Source: Inquilinus sp052113205 (GTDB lineage Bacteria > Pseudomonadota > Alphaproteobacteria > DSM-16000 > Inquilinaceae). Taken from it: a stretch of 64,000 bases of DNA. The first letter of the stretch is position 1, and each line of letters opens with the position of its first letter. The notes beneath the pieces are model-generated. The model saw nothing but the letters and a program-made list of their open reading frames with translations. It made no database searches and had not been told where the DNA came from. Of the stretch, positions 8,294 to 16,721 are shown one piece after another. A program made the position numbers and the translations under genes. The stretch is taken from positions 1 through 64,000 of the forward strand of contig NZ_JBFRCU010000005.1 of NCBI RefSeq assembly GCF_052113205.1, read 5' to 3'.

Positions 8294-9031
8294 ATGACCG
8301 CATCTCTCAACGACCACCGCTCGGCGCGCATCGACTTGGCCGCAGCGTTCCGCTGGTTCGCGCGGCTCGACATGCATGAGTCGGTCGCCAACCACATGAG
8401 CGTGGCGGTGGATGGATCGCGCTTCCTGATCAACCCGTGCCGACTGCACTTCTCGCGCGTCACCGCGAGCAGCCTGCTGCTGTTCGACGCGCATGACCCG
8501 ACCACGCTGGACCGGCCCGACGCGCCGGATCCGACCGCCTGGTACCTGCACGCCCGGCTGCATGCGGCGCTGCCGCAGGCCCGCTGCGTCATGCATCTGC
8601 ACTCGAAATACGCCACCGCCCTGGCCTGCCTGGCGGACAGCACCATGCCGCCGATCGACATGAACACCGCCCGCTTCTTCGGCCGGGTGGCGATCGATGA
8701 CGGCTTCGCCGGGATGGCGCTGTCGGACGAGGAGGGCGACCGCCAGGCGGCGCTGATGACGGAAGGGAAGACCGTGCTGCTGATGGCCAATCACGGTGTG
8801 CTGGTGATCGGCCCGACCGTGGCCGACGCCTTTGATGAGCTGTACTATTTCGAGCGCGCGGCCGAGACGCTGCTGACCTGCTATGCCGCCGGTCGGCCGC
8901 TGCGGGTGATGCCGGACGAGGTCGCGCGGCTGACCGAGCGGCAATGGCGCGGCTATGGCCGCTTCGCCGCCGATCACCTGGACAACGTCAAGGCGATCCT
9001 CGACGCCGAGGAGTCGGGCTACCGCGACTGA
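8294..9031 (+). CDS. Class II aldolase/adducin-family protein
   Basis: 245 residues from ATG 8294, preceded by GGAAAGAACC, 17 bases after the GMC gene. Zinc-binding motifs of class II aldolases are visible: CVMHLHSKYATALACL (His-x-His) and MANHGVLVIGPTVADAFDELYYFE (third His). Enzymes of this family carry out retro-aldol cleavage or decarboxylation of small hydroxy-acids and sugar phosphates; others are only adducin-like. It ends the operon and probably acts on the product of the two upstream oxidoreductases. Confidence 0.82.
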   Translation: MTASLNDHRSARIDLAAAFRWFARLDMHESVANHMSVAVDGSRFLINPCRLHFSRVTASSLLLFDAHDPTTLDRPDAPDPTAWYLHARLHAALPQARCVMHLHSKYATALACLADSTMPPIDMNTARFFGRVAIDDGFAGMALSDEEGDRQAALMTEGKTVLLMANHGVLVIGPTVADAFDELYYFERAAETLLTCYAAGRPLRVMPDEVARLTERQWRGYGRFAADHLDNVKAILDAEESGYRD

Positions 9032-9036
9032 CCCAG

Positions 9037-10029
9037 TTATTCCTTCGAGGAGCCGCTACGCCAGGGCGTCGTCTTTCCCAGCGTGTCGGCCATCTTCGCG
9101 CCGCGCTGCCCCATCGGCTTGTCACCGTCGACGGTGCTGTCGCGGGCGGTCTGGTGCTCCGTCTCGGCATTCAGCTCCGCGCCGATCAGGAATACGACGG
9201 TCGACAGCCAGATCCAGGTCAGGAAGCCGACCACCGCCCCGAGCGAGCCATAGGTCGCGTCATAGTTGCCGAAGCGGGCGACGTACCAGGAGAACAGCAT
9301 CGACCCGCCCATCCAGACCAGGGCCGCCAGCGCGCTGCCCCAGCTGATCCACTGCCAGCGCGCCTCCCGACGGCTCGGGCCGAAGCGGTATAGCAGCGAC
9401 AGGCCGGCCACCGTCAGCACCAGCAGCGCCGGCCAGCGCAGCAGCCAGACCAGCGTGCCGGTGGCGGATCCGAGGCCGACGAAGCTGAGCACCACCGGCA
9501 CGACGACGACGCCGACGAGAGCCAAGACGACGAAGATGATGGCGAGCGCGGTGAACAGCAGCGAGACGGCGTTCAGCCGGAAGAAGCCGCGCTTCTCGGT
9601 CTCGTCATAGACGACGTTCAGCGCATCGAACATCGCCTTCATCCCGGCATTCGCGCTCCACAGCGAGATGGCCAGGCTGGCGAAGAAGGCGATGCCGAGC
9701 GCTCGTGGGGGCTGGCTGGCGAGGCGATGCAGCTGGCCGCCGATCACCTCCATCCCGCCGCTCGGCAGGATGAAGGCGAGGTCGGTGACGTTCTGCTCGA
9801 CCGTGGCGGGATCGGCCACGAACCCGTACAGCGACACGATCACGCCGATCGCGGGAAACAGGGCCAGCAGGGCGAAGTAGGCGACCCCGGCGGAAAGGGC
9901 GAAGACCCGGTCGTCATCGATCTCCGCCCAGACCCGCCACAGGATGTCCAGCCAGCCGCGCCGCGGGATCTCGCCCGGAGACCGTGCGTCGCGGCCGCGC
10001 CCGTCTTCCGTCGACAGCGACGTTGCCAT
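9037..10029 (-). CDS. YihY/BrkB-family inner-membrane protein
   Basis: 330 residues from ATG 10029, which has GGGGAG 7 bases upstream; a GTG at 10041 is less likely. Family landmarks are DDDRVFALSAGVAYFALLALFP at the start, WSANAGMKAMFDALNVVYDE in the middle, and about six hydrophobic segments ending in GSLGAVVGFLTWIWLSTVVF. YihY proteins were once called ribonuclease BN, but that is incorrect for this family; their function is unclear. It is convergent with the aldolase gene, with only 5 bases between. Confidence 0.85.
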   Translation of the reverse strand: MATSLSTEDGRGRDARSPGEIPRRGWLDILWRVWAEIDDDRVFALSAGVAYFALLALFPAIGVIVSLYGFVADPATVEQNVTDLAFILPSGGMEVIGGQLHRLASQPPRALGIAFFASLAISLWSANAGMKAMFDALNVVYDETEKRGFFRLNAVSLLFTALAIIFVVLALVGVVVVPVVLSFVGLGSATGTLVWLLRWPALLVLTVAGLSLLYRFGPSRREARWQWISWGSALAALVWMGGSMLFSWYVARFGNYDATYGSLGAVVGFLTWIWLSTVVFLIGAELNAETEHQTARDSTVDGDKPMGQRGAKMADTLGKTTPWRSGSSKE

Positions 10030-10095
10030 CGCGCTCCCCACCGATACCGGACCTCTCAGGTCGAACGGCGGGGAGAGCGGGGGCGTTCCGCGGGA

Positions 10096-10707
10096 TCAGC
10101 GCTCGGCCAGGGCCAGCTTGGCGCCGAGGGCGACGAAGGCGGCGGCGAAGCTGCGGCGCATCCAGGTCATCACCCGCGGGCGGGAGATCACATGGTCGCG
10201 CATCGCGGCGGCGAACAGGCCGTAGACGGCGAAGACCGCGAAGGTCATCAGCATGAACACGCCGCTCAGCTCCAGCATCCGGGCCAGCGGCTGGGCCTCG
10301 CCGGCGCTGACGAACTGCGGCAGGAAGGCGACGAAGAAGATCGACAGCTTCGGGTTCAGGATGTTGATCAGAATCGCGGTCACCGTGACCTGCAGCGCCG
10401 ACCGGCCGCCGACCTGCTTCTCCACCTTCAGCGCGCCGTGCTCGCGCAACGTGTTGAAGGCCATCCACAGCAGATAGGCGACGCCGAGATATTTGAAGAT
10501 CTCGAAGGCCAGGGCGCTGGCGTGCAGCAGTGCCGCCAGCCCCAGGATCGCCGCGGCCATGTGCGGCACGATGCCGAGGGTGCAGCCGAAGGCCGCGACC
10601 ACGCTGGCGCGCGACCCGCGGGTCAGCCCGGCGGCGATGGTGTAGAGCGCGCCGGTGCCGGGCGAGGCGACGATGATGAACGAGGTGATCAGGAACTCGA
10701 TGCTCAC
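10096..10707 (-). CDS. LysE-family amino acid exporter
   Basis: 203 residues from GTG 10707, chosen because GGGGAGG lies 8 bases upstream and the reading starts directly with the first membrane helix (SIEFLITSFIIVASPGTGAL). The PGT motif and five to six hydrophobic helices (LGLAALLHASALAFEIFKYL, ILINILNPKLSIFFVAFLPQF) are typical of LysE/RhtB exporters. Because it is read in the same direction as the adjacent Lrp-type gene, that regulator may also affect it. The substrate is unknown. Confidence 0.85.
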   Translation of the reverse strand: MSIEFLITSFIIVASPGTGALYTIAAGLTRGSRASVVAAFGCTLGIVPHMAAAILGLAALLHASALAFEIFKYLGVAYLLWMAFNTLREHGALKVEKQVGGRSALQVTVTAILINILNPKLSIFFVAFLPQFVSAGEAQPLARMLELSGVFMLMTFAVFAVYGLFAAAMRDHVISRPRVMTWMRRSFAAAFVALGAKLALAER

Positions 10708-10774
10708 GGCCGCGATCCTCCCCAAGGCTACGGCCGCCACGATGCCCTGGTGAGGCTTGGCCGGCAAGGGCGAC

Positions 10775-11248
10775 CTACACCGGGATCGCCACGCTGTTCT
10801 TGATCTCGCGCAGGGCGAAGTTCGAGCTGATGTGCTGCACCGCCGGGCTGGTGAACATCACCTCCTTCAGGAACTTCTCGTAGTCCAGCGGGCTGCGGGT
10901 GACGATCCGCAGGATGTAGTCGGCCGAGCCGGTCATCGAATAGAACTCCAGCACCTCCGGCCGCTCGGCGATCTTGCGCTCGAACGCCTCGATCTGCTCT
11001 CCGTCATGCTTGGCCAGGGTGACATGGGCGAAGGCGGTCTCGCCATAGCCCAGCCGGGCCGGGTCGACCCGGGCGACGTAGTCCTTGATCACGCCGCGCT
11101 CCTCCAGCGCCTTCAGCCGCCGCCAGGTCGGCGAGGTCGACAGGCCGACCGCATCGGCCAGCTCCTGCACGCTCTGCCGGGCGTTGCGCTGCAGAGCCGC
11201 CAGGATGGCGCGCTCGAACCGATCCAGCTCCTCGGCATCCGCAGGCAT
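10775..11248 (-). CDS. Lrp/AsnC-family regulator (BkdR-like)
   Basis: 157 residues from ATG 11248 with GGAGG 5 bases upstream. An AsnC-type helix-turn-helix (ILAALQRNARQSVQELADAV then LSTSPTWRRLKALEERGVI) precedes the RAM ligand domain (FYSMTGSADYILRIVTRSPL). It is divergent from the 2-oxoacid dehydrogenase genes, the arrangement of BkdR, the Lrp-type activator of branched-chain keto-acid dehydrogenase operons. The 132-base gap between them contains ACATCGGC twice, a possible binding repeat. Confidence 0.88.
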   Translation of the reverse strand: MPADAEELDRFERAILAALQRNARQSVQELADAVGLSTSPTWRRLKALEERGVIKDYVARVDPARLGYGETAFAHVTLAKHDGEQIEAFERKIAERPEVLEFYSMTGSADYILRIVTRSPLDYEKFLKEVMFTSPAVQHISSNFALREIKNSVAIPV

Positions 11249-11380
11249 GAAACCTCCTCGATCCCACTGATCCGGGCAAATCATACCTCACATCGGCGAG
11301 ATCTGCACCGACATCGGCAAAACTTTTCCCCGAATCCGTCGCATCCTTTTCCTGGAGATGCGCTCTGCGCGTCGGTCGGA

Positions 11381-13495
11381 ATGCCCAGCAGTAAGGACGA
11401 CCCGGTGACCGCTCTCGCCTTCCAGCAGCCCCGCCTCTTGGCGAATGCGCCCGCCCCCGGTTTCGACTGGCGTCGCGTCGCCCATCTGCTGCACCTCTCC
11501 CGCGCGTTGGACGCGCTGGAGGAGACGGTGCTGGCGCCGCAGAAGAAGGTGCTCTACCAGTTTTCCGCCCGCGGCCACGACCTGGCGCAGATCCTGCTGG
11601 GCACGCGGCTGGACGACCCGCGCGACGCGGTCTGCGGCTATTACCGCTCCCGCCCGATCCTGCTGACCCTCGGCGTCGACCTGGTCGACGCGCTCGGGTC
11701 GTCAATGGCGCGGGACGGGGGATATTCCGCCGGCCGCGACATCGGCGTGGTGTTCAACTTCCCGAACCCGTCCGGCCCCTCGGCGCTGCCGATGTGCGGC
11801 GGCGTCGGCACCCAGTACACCCCGGCCGCCGGCTGGGCCCAGGCGATCGAATACGGCCGCACCGTGCTGCACGACCCAGCCTGTGACCGGGCCATCGCCG
11901 TCGTCCTCGGCGGCGACGCCTCGGTCGCCACCAACGGCTTCTGGTCGGCGCTGACCATCACCACCACCCAGCGCCTGCCGGTGCTGTTCCTGATCGAGGA
12001 CAATGGCTACGGCATCTCGGTGCCGTCGCGGTTCCAGACCCCGGGCGGCGACATCGCCGCCAACCTCGCCAGCTTCCGCGGCCTGCACATCCTGGCAGGC
12101 GACGGCACCGACCCGGCCGAGACAGCGCGGCTGGCCGACGCCGCCGTCGCCCATGTCCGCGACCGCAAGGGCCCGTGCCTGCTGCGGCTCAGCGTGCCGC
12201 GGCTGGAGGGCCACAGCTTCCAGGACACCCAGGCCTATAAGCCGGCCGAGACCGTGGCAGCGGAATGGGCCCGCGACCCGCTGCCCAAGCTCAAGCAGTT
12301 CCTGGTCCCCGCGGTGATGGAGGCGGCGGCGTGGGACACGCTCGCCGCCGAGGCCGGGGCGCAGGTCGAGGCGGCGCGGGCCCGGGCCGAGGCACGGCCC
12401 GCCCCGGACGCCGCCACGGTGACGCGCCATGTCTTCTTCGAGGGCGAGGCGCCGGCGATGGGGGGCTTGCGCGGCGAGGGCATTATCCAACCCGCGGGCG
12501 ACGAGTCACCGCAGCCGGAGGGGCCGCGGATCAACATGGTCACCGCCATCCGCCGCACCCTGGACCACGAGATGTCGGTCAATTCGCGCATGGTGATGCT
12601 GGGCGAGGATATCGGGCCGAAGGGCGGCGTCCATGCCGTGACGTTGGGGCTGCAGGAGAAGTTCGGCGCCGACCGGGTGATGGACACCAGCCTGTCGGAG
12701 GAGGGCATCGTCGGCCGCGCCGTCGGCATGGCGCTGGCCGGCCTCCTGCCGGTGCCGGAGATCCAGTTCCGCAAATACGCCGACCCGGCGGCGGAGCAGA
12801 TCAACGATTGCGGCACGATGCGCTGGCGCACCAACAACCGCTTCGCCGCGCCGATGGTGCTGCGCATGCCGGTCGGGTTCCTCAAATGCGGCGACCCCTG
12901 GCACAGCCAGACCAACGAGGTGCAGTTCGTGCACGCGCCGGGCTGGAAGGTGGCGGTGCCGTCCAATGCCGAGGATGCGGTCGGGCTGCTGCGGGCGGCG
13001 CTGCGGGGCGACGACCCGGTGATGTTCCTGGAGCACCGCGCCATGCTCGACGCGGCCTGGGCCCGCCGGTCCTATCCGGGCGACGGCTACGTCCTGCCCT
13101 TCGGCCGGGCCCGGACCACGATGACGGGCACCGACCTGACCATCGTCACCTGGGGCGCCATGGTCGAGCGGGCGGAGGCGGCGGCGCGGGTCAGCGGCCG
13201 GTCGGTCGAAGTGATCGACCTGCGCACGCTGATGCCGTGGGACAGCGCGGCGGTGCTGGCCTCGGTGGCGCGCACCCGGCGCTGCCTGATCGTGCATGAG
13301 GATCTGCGCACCGGCGGCTTCGGGGCCGAGATCGCGGCGGTGGTGGCGGACGAGGCGTTCATGGATCTCGACGCCCCGGTGGCGCGGCTGACCATGCCGG
13401 ACATCCCCAGCCCGCACAATCCGGTGCTGCTGGACGCCGCGGTGCCGTCGGTGGACCGCATCCGCGACAAGATCCTCGCCCTGACCGGGTTCTGA
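11381..13495 (+). CDS. 2-oxoacid dehydrogenase E1, fused alpha and beta subunits
   Basis: 704 residues combining the E1 alpha domain (about 1-370) and E1 beta domain (about 385-704), normally two proteins. The thiamine-diphosphate region is recognisable as GGDASVATNGFWSALTITTT followed by LFLIEDNGYGIS. The beta domain shows MVMLGEDIGPKGGVHAVTLG with the catalytic Glu, and KCGDPWHSQTNEVQF. It decarboxylates a 2-oxoacid and passes the acyl group to E2; branched-chain keto acids are likely given the Lrp-type neighbour. ATG 11381 is taken; GTG 11405 has AAGGA upstream and is an alternative. E2 starts 1 base after the stop. No E3 gene follows. Confidence 0.88.
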   Translation: MPSSKDDPVTALAFQQPRLLANAPAPGFDWRRVAHLLHLSRALDALEETVLAPQKKVLYQFSARGHDLAQILLGTRLDDPRDAVCGYYRSRPILLTLGVDLVDALGSSMARDGGYSAGRDIGVVFNFPNPSGPSALPMCGGVGTQYTPAAGWAQAIEYGRTVLHDPACDRAIAVVLGGDASVATNGFWSALTITTTQRLPVLFLIEDNGYGISVPSRFQTPGGDIAANLASFRGLHILAGDGTDPAETARLADAAVAHVRDRKGPCLLRLSVPRLEGHSFQDTQAYKPAETVAAEWARDPLPKLKQFLVPAVMEAAAWDTLAAEAGAQVEAARARAEARPAPDAATVTRHVFFEGEAPAMGGLRGEGIIQPAGDESPQPEGPRINMVTAIRRTLDHEMSVNSRMVMLGEDIGPKGGVHAVTLGLQEKFGADRVMDTSLSEEGIVGRAVGMALAGLLPVPEIQFRKYADPAAEQINDCGTMRWRTNNRFAAPMVLRMPVGFLKCGDPWHSQTNEVQFVHAPGWKVAVPSNAEDAVGLLRAALRGDDPVMFLEHRAMLDAAWARRSYPGDGYVLPFGRARTTMTGTDLTIVTWGAMVERAEAAARVSGRSVEVIDLRTLMPWDSAAVLASVARTRRCLIVHEDLRTGGFGAEIAAVVADEAFMDLDAPVARLTMPDIPSPHNPVLLDAAVPSVDRIRDKILALTGF

Positions 13496-13496
13496 C

Positions 13497-14873
13497 ATGG
13501 CCGACATCATCGAGGCGGCGGCGGTCGAGGTGCTAGCGCCGGTCCAGCAGGAGGGCACCAAGGCGGCGGTGCGCGGCTGGCTCGCGGCCGTAGGCGACAC
13601 GGTGCGCGAGGGTGATCCGCTAGTCGAGCTGGAGACCGACAAGGTCACGGTCGAGGTCCCGGCCCCGGCTTCCGGAACGCTGGTCGAGATCCTGGTCGCG
13701 ACCGACCAGGACGCCGCGCCGGGCGCGGTGCTGGGGCGGATCGAGACGAATGCTGCCGACGCCCAGTCTTTCTTAGTCCCCCCTCCCCCTGCGGGAGGGG
13801 GGCAGGGGGAGGGGGCTGCGCGCGTCCGCGCGCGGATAGCCGAGGACCTCGACGCGTCACATCAATCCGGCCTCGGCTCCAGTGGCGACAACCCCCTCCC
13901 CCTAACCCCCTCCCGCGAGGGGAGGGGGGACTCGGATGGAGCGAGCGGAAGCGCGGAGGCGTCCCCTGCTACAAGGTCCATTGCCGAGTTCGACCCAGCC
14001 CTCCGCCTGTCGCCGTCAGTGCGCAAGCTGCTGGTCGAGACCGGGCTCNACCCCGCCGGGTTGAGCGGCAGCGGCAAGGACGGGCGGCTGACGCGCCAGG
14101 ATGTCGAGGAGGAGGTCGCGCGCCGGCAGGACCGACCGGCTGCTCCAGCCGAGGTGAAGCCGGTCCCCGGCCTCCGCTCCCACCGCATCCCGCACGATTC
14201 CCTGCGCCGGCGCATCGCCGAGCACATGGCGCATTCCGTCGCCACGGCGCCGCATGTCACCGCGGTGTTCGAGGCCGATTTCGGCGCGGTGCTGGCGCAT
14301 CGCCAAGCGCACAAGGCGGCGTTCGAGCGCCAGGGCGTGGCCCTGACCGTCACCGCCTATCTGGTCCAGGCCTGCGTCGCCGCGATGAAGGCGGTGCCCG
14401 CGGTCAACAGCCGCTGGCATGACGATTCGCTGGAGGTGTTCGACGATATCGGCATCGGCATCGGCACCGCGCTCGGGGACAAAGGCCTGGTAGTGCCGGT
14501 GGTGCACCGGGCGCAGTCGCTGTCGCTGCTCGGCATCGCCGCGCGGCTGCAGGAGGCGACGGCCCTGGCCCGCGCCGGCAGGCTGGCGCCGGCCGATGTC
14601 CAGGGCGGCACCTTCACCATCTCGAACCACGGCGTCTCGGGCTCGCTCCTGGCGGCGCCGATCATCATCAACCAGCCGCAGGTCGCGATCCTCGGCGTCG
14701 GCAAGGTCGAGAAGCGGGTGGTGGTGCGCGATGCCGGCGGCGCCGACGCGATGGTGATCCGGCCGATGGCTTATGTCTCGCTGACCATCGACCACCGCGC
14801 TTTGGACGGCGCCCAGACCAACGCCTGGCTGGCCCGCTTCGTCGAGACGATCGAGACCTGGCCGGCGGAGTAG
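13497..14873 (+). CDS. Dihydrolipoamide acyltransferase (E2) with in-frame repeat insertion
   Basis: 458 residues. Domains in order: a lipoyl domain (about 5-85) with the lipoylated Lys in ETDKVTVEVPAPASG; a linker that contains a whole palindromic repeat; the E3/E1-binding domain (LSPSVRKLLVETGL... GRLTRQDVEEEVA); and the catalytic domain, with GTFTISNHGVSGSLLAAPII and the DHRALDG active site near the end. Residues about 93-145 (PPPPAGGGQGEG..., LPLTPSREGRGDSDG) are encoded by a family C repeat. One N at 14049 leaves a single residue unknown. It transfers the acyl group from E1 to CoA. The 3' end overlaps the convergent QueA-like gene by 103 bases. Confidence 0.88.
   Translation: MADIIEAAAVEVLAPVQQEGTKAAVRGWLAAVGDTVREGDPLVELETDKVTVEVPAPASGTLVEILVATDQDAAPGAVLGRIETNAADAQSFLVPPPPAGGGQGEGAARVRARIAEDLDASHQSGLGSSGDNPLPLTPSREGRGDSDGASGSAEASPATRSIAEFDPALRLSPSVRKLLVETGLXPAGLSGSGKDGRLTRQDVEEEVARRQDRPAAPAEVKPVPGLRSHRIPHDSLRRRIAEHMAHSVATAPHVTAVFEADFGAVLAHRQAHKAAFERQGVALTVTAYLVQACVAAMKAVPAVNSRWHDDSLEVFDDIGIGIGTALGDKGLVVPVVHRAQSLSLLGIAARLQEATALARAGRLAPADVQGGTFTISNHGVSGSLLAAPIIINQPQVAILGVGKVEKRVVVRDAGGADAMVIRPMAYVSLTIDHRALDGAQTNAWLARFVETIETWPAE
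13774..13931. repeat. Family C palindromic repeat inserted in frame in E2
   Basis: The left arm is CCCCCTCCCCCTGCGGGAGG with a G-rich partner; the right arm is CCCCTAACCCCCTCCCGCGA followed by GGGGAGGGGGGA. The left half, including GCGCGCGTCCGCGCG, recurs outside genes at 63124-63182; the right half recurs at 59541-59570. The length is compatible with an uninterrupted frame and introduces no stop codon on the plus strand. It falls in the flexible linker between lipoyl and E3-binding domains. Confidence 0.85.
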
Positions 14874-15895
14874 GCCGACCGCTCGATCAGCATCACGTCG
14901 CCGAATTCGTGGCCGCGATAGCCCTCGGCGGTGAGGGCGGCCGGCAGACCGTCCAGCACCCCGTCCGGGGCGAAGGCGCGCAGCAGTTCGAAATGGCTCT
15001 CGCCCGGCTGGTGCATCCCGGTGAGCAAGGCATCGATGACGCACAGGCTTGTCCCCGGCCCGATGCGGTTGGTGGCGACGCCGTCGCCGGCGCGGACCGT
15101 GCCGTCGGCCGCCGCCGCGGCTTCCAGGGCGCGGACCACGGTGGTGCCGATGACGACGACGCGCCGGCCTGACGCCTTCGCCCGGGCGATCGCCGCAGCG
15201 GTCCGCTCGGGGATCCGGTAGGGCTCGTCGAAGGGCAGGCGCCGGTCCAGTGCCGGGTCGCCGGTCGAGGAGATGCCGGCGGCATGGGTCAGCGTGGCGA
15301 AGCCGACACCTTGCTTCCGCCAGGCGGCGAGCAGCGCCCAATCGAGCGCGAAGCCGGCCGAGGGCGGCTCGAACGCCACCGGGTCGGCGGCGATACGGGT
15401 CCAGACATCCCACAGCGCCAGCGGCTGCGGCACATGGGCGTACTGTATCGGCTTTCCGTGCCGCGCCAGCCCGGCCAAGACGTCGTTGCGGGGACCCAGG
15501 AGGTGCAGCTGGATCAGCCGCGGATGGTCCAGCATGCGCTCGACCACAGCCGCCAGCGGCCCGAGAGCCAGGGGATCGCCGGCTGACAGTGGTGGCGGCG
15601 CCGGCCGGTCCTCGGTGCGGATGCGGTGGTCGCCGGCACCGAAGGCCACGGCCACGAAGCACGTCGGGTCGCCCGGCGTCACCCAACCGGCCAGCCGCAA
15701 CTCGACCGGGCTCTCGCTGTCGTGATGCCAGCCGTGCAGGCTCGCCGGCAGGGTCGCGGCGTCATTGGCGACGACCAGGTCGCCAGGGGCCAGCAGCGTC
15801 GCCAGGGCCGCACGGTGCAGATGCCGGGTCCGGCCTTCGGCATCGACGGCGCAGAGCCGGGCGGCGGGCCGGTCGGGCCGGTCGGCGGCGATCAT
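14771..15895 (-). CDS. QueA-like S-adenosylmethionine:tRNA ribosyltransferase-isomerase paralogue
   Basis: 374 residues from ATG 15895. It aligns along its length with QueA: PGDLVVANDAATLPASLHG, then EPPSAGFALDWALL (QueA: PTAGLHF), GFATLTHAAGISSTGD (QueA: LHVGAGTFQPV), GRRVVVIGTTVVRALE and a final YRGHEFGDVMLI. Several positions conserved in true QueA differ, so this is probably a divergent paralogue and not the queuosine enzyme itself. About 30 residues extend beyond the normal end, into DNA that also encodes the end of E2 on the other strand. It overlaps the SDR gene by 4 bases and is evidently co-translated with it. Confidence 0.72.
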   Translation of the reverse strand: MIAADRPDRPAARLCAVDAEGRTRHLHRAALATLLAPGDLVVANDAATLPASLHGWHHDSESPVELRLAGWVTPGDPTCFVAVAFGAGDHRIRTEDRPAPPPLSAGDPLALGPLAAVVERMLDHPRLIQLHLLGPRNDVLAGLARHGKPIQYAHVPQPLALWDVWTRIAADPVAFEPPSAGFALDWALLAAWRKQGVGFATLTHAAGISSTGDPALDRRLPFDEPYRIPERTAAAIARAKASGRRVVVIGTTVVRALEAAAAADGTVRAGDGVATNRIGPGTSLCVIDALLTGMHQPGESHFELLRAFAPDGVLDGLPAALTAEGYRGHEFGDVMLIERSAYSAGQVSIVSTKRASQALVWAPSKARWSMVSET

Positions 15896-16611
15896 GCGTC
15901 CACCCGCTGCTCGGCGGCGCGGCCCGGCAGCGCGGCCAGCACCGCCTGCACGATCTCCGAGGCGGAGAGTTCGGGCATCTTCAGGGTCGAGGGATCGGCG
16001 TCGGGCACCGCCAAAGCGTGCAGCTTCGTGTCCATGTCGCCGGGGTCGATCGACAGGAAGCGCACGCCGTCGTCCCGGGCCTCCTCGGCCCAGATCGCCG
16101 TCAGGTGGCGCAGCCCGGCCTTGCTGGCGCCGTAGGCGCCCCAGCCGGCATAGGCGCTCACGGCCGCGTCGCTGGAGATGTTGATCACAACCGCGCCGCG
16201 GCCCTGGCGGGCGGAGGCGGCGAGGGCGCCGAACAGCGTCTTGGTCAGCCGGAGCGGCCCGACCAGGTTGACCGCCAGCGCCTGCTCCAGGTCTTCGCAT
16301 TCGGTGTCGGCCAGCAGGGCGAGCGGGACCGGGCCGAGGCTCGAGGCATTGTTGATCAGCACGTCGAGCCCGCCCAGCCCGGCGGTGATCTGCAGCGCGA
16401 TCGGGTGGATGTCCTCTTTTCGGCCGACATCGCCGACGATGCCCTGGGCGCCGGTCTCGCGCGCGGTGCGGGCCACGGCTTCGGCGCCGCGGGCGACGAA
16501 GGCGACCCGCGCGCCCATCGCGGTCAGCAGCCGCACCAGCGCCAGCCCCAGGCCGGAGGTGCCGCCGGTGACCGCCACGCGCAGCCGCCGCAGATCGGTG
16601 TCGAGTGCCAT
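15892..16611 (-). CDS. SDR-family oxidoreductase paired with the QueA-like gene
   Basis: 239 residues from ATG 16611, which sits within the normal start region of short-chain dehydrogenases. It has the cofactor motif VAVTGGTSGLGLALVRLL, the NNAS motif (LDVLINNASSLGPVP), the catalytic Ser (VVINISSDAAVS) and YGASK. NADP or NAD cannot be decided. The ATGA overlap with the downstream QueA-like gene shows a two-gene operon. The substrate is unknown; the pairing suggests action on a ribosyl or nucleoside intermediate, which is inference. Confidence 0.82.
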   Translation of the reverse strand: MALDTDLRRLRVAVTGGTSGLGLALVRLLTAMGARVAFVARGAEAVARTARETGAQGIVGDVGRKEDIHPIALQITAGLGGLDVLINNASSLGPVPLALLADTECEDLEQALAVNLVGPLRLTKTLFGALAASARQGRGAVVINISSDAAVSAYAGWGAYGASKAGLRHLTAIWAEEARDDGVRFLSIDPGDMDTKLHALAVPDADPSTLKMPELSASEIVQAVLAALPGRAAEQRVDA

Positions 16612-16721
16612 GATGGATGCTCCTGTCGTCGGGAGCTTCCATCGGTACAAGTTCAAGCGGGCTTTAGGTCAAGAGGATATTGCAAGGAACGGCTTGTTAA
16701 TTTAACTGCCTTCCGGCGCCC

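Noticed and set aside
4926..8303. 1125-codon open frame on the minus strand opposite the Rieske and GMC genes
   Set aside because: It has no protein-family features and is made of Arg/Pro/Ala/Gly-rich text; the plus strand has clear enzymes. It is a GC-rich shadow frame.
10757..11380. Upstream extension of the E1 frame across the Lrp gene
   Set aside because: The segment is antisense to the Lrp gene and lacks E1 homology.
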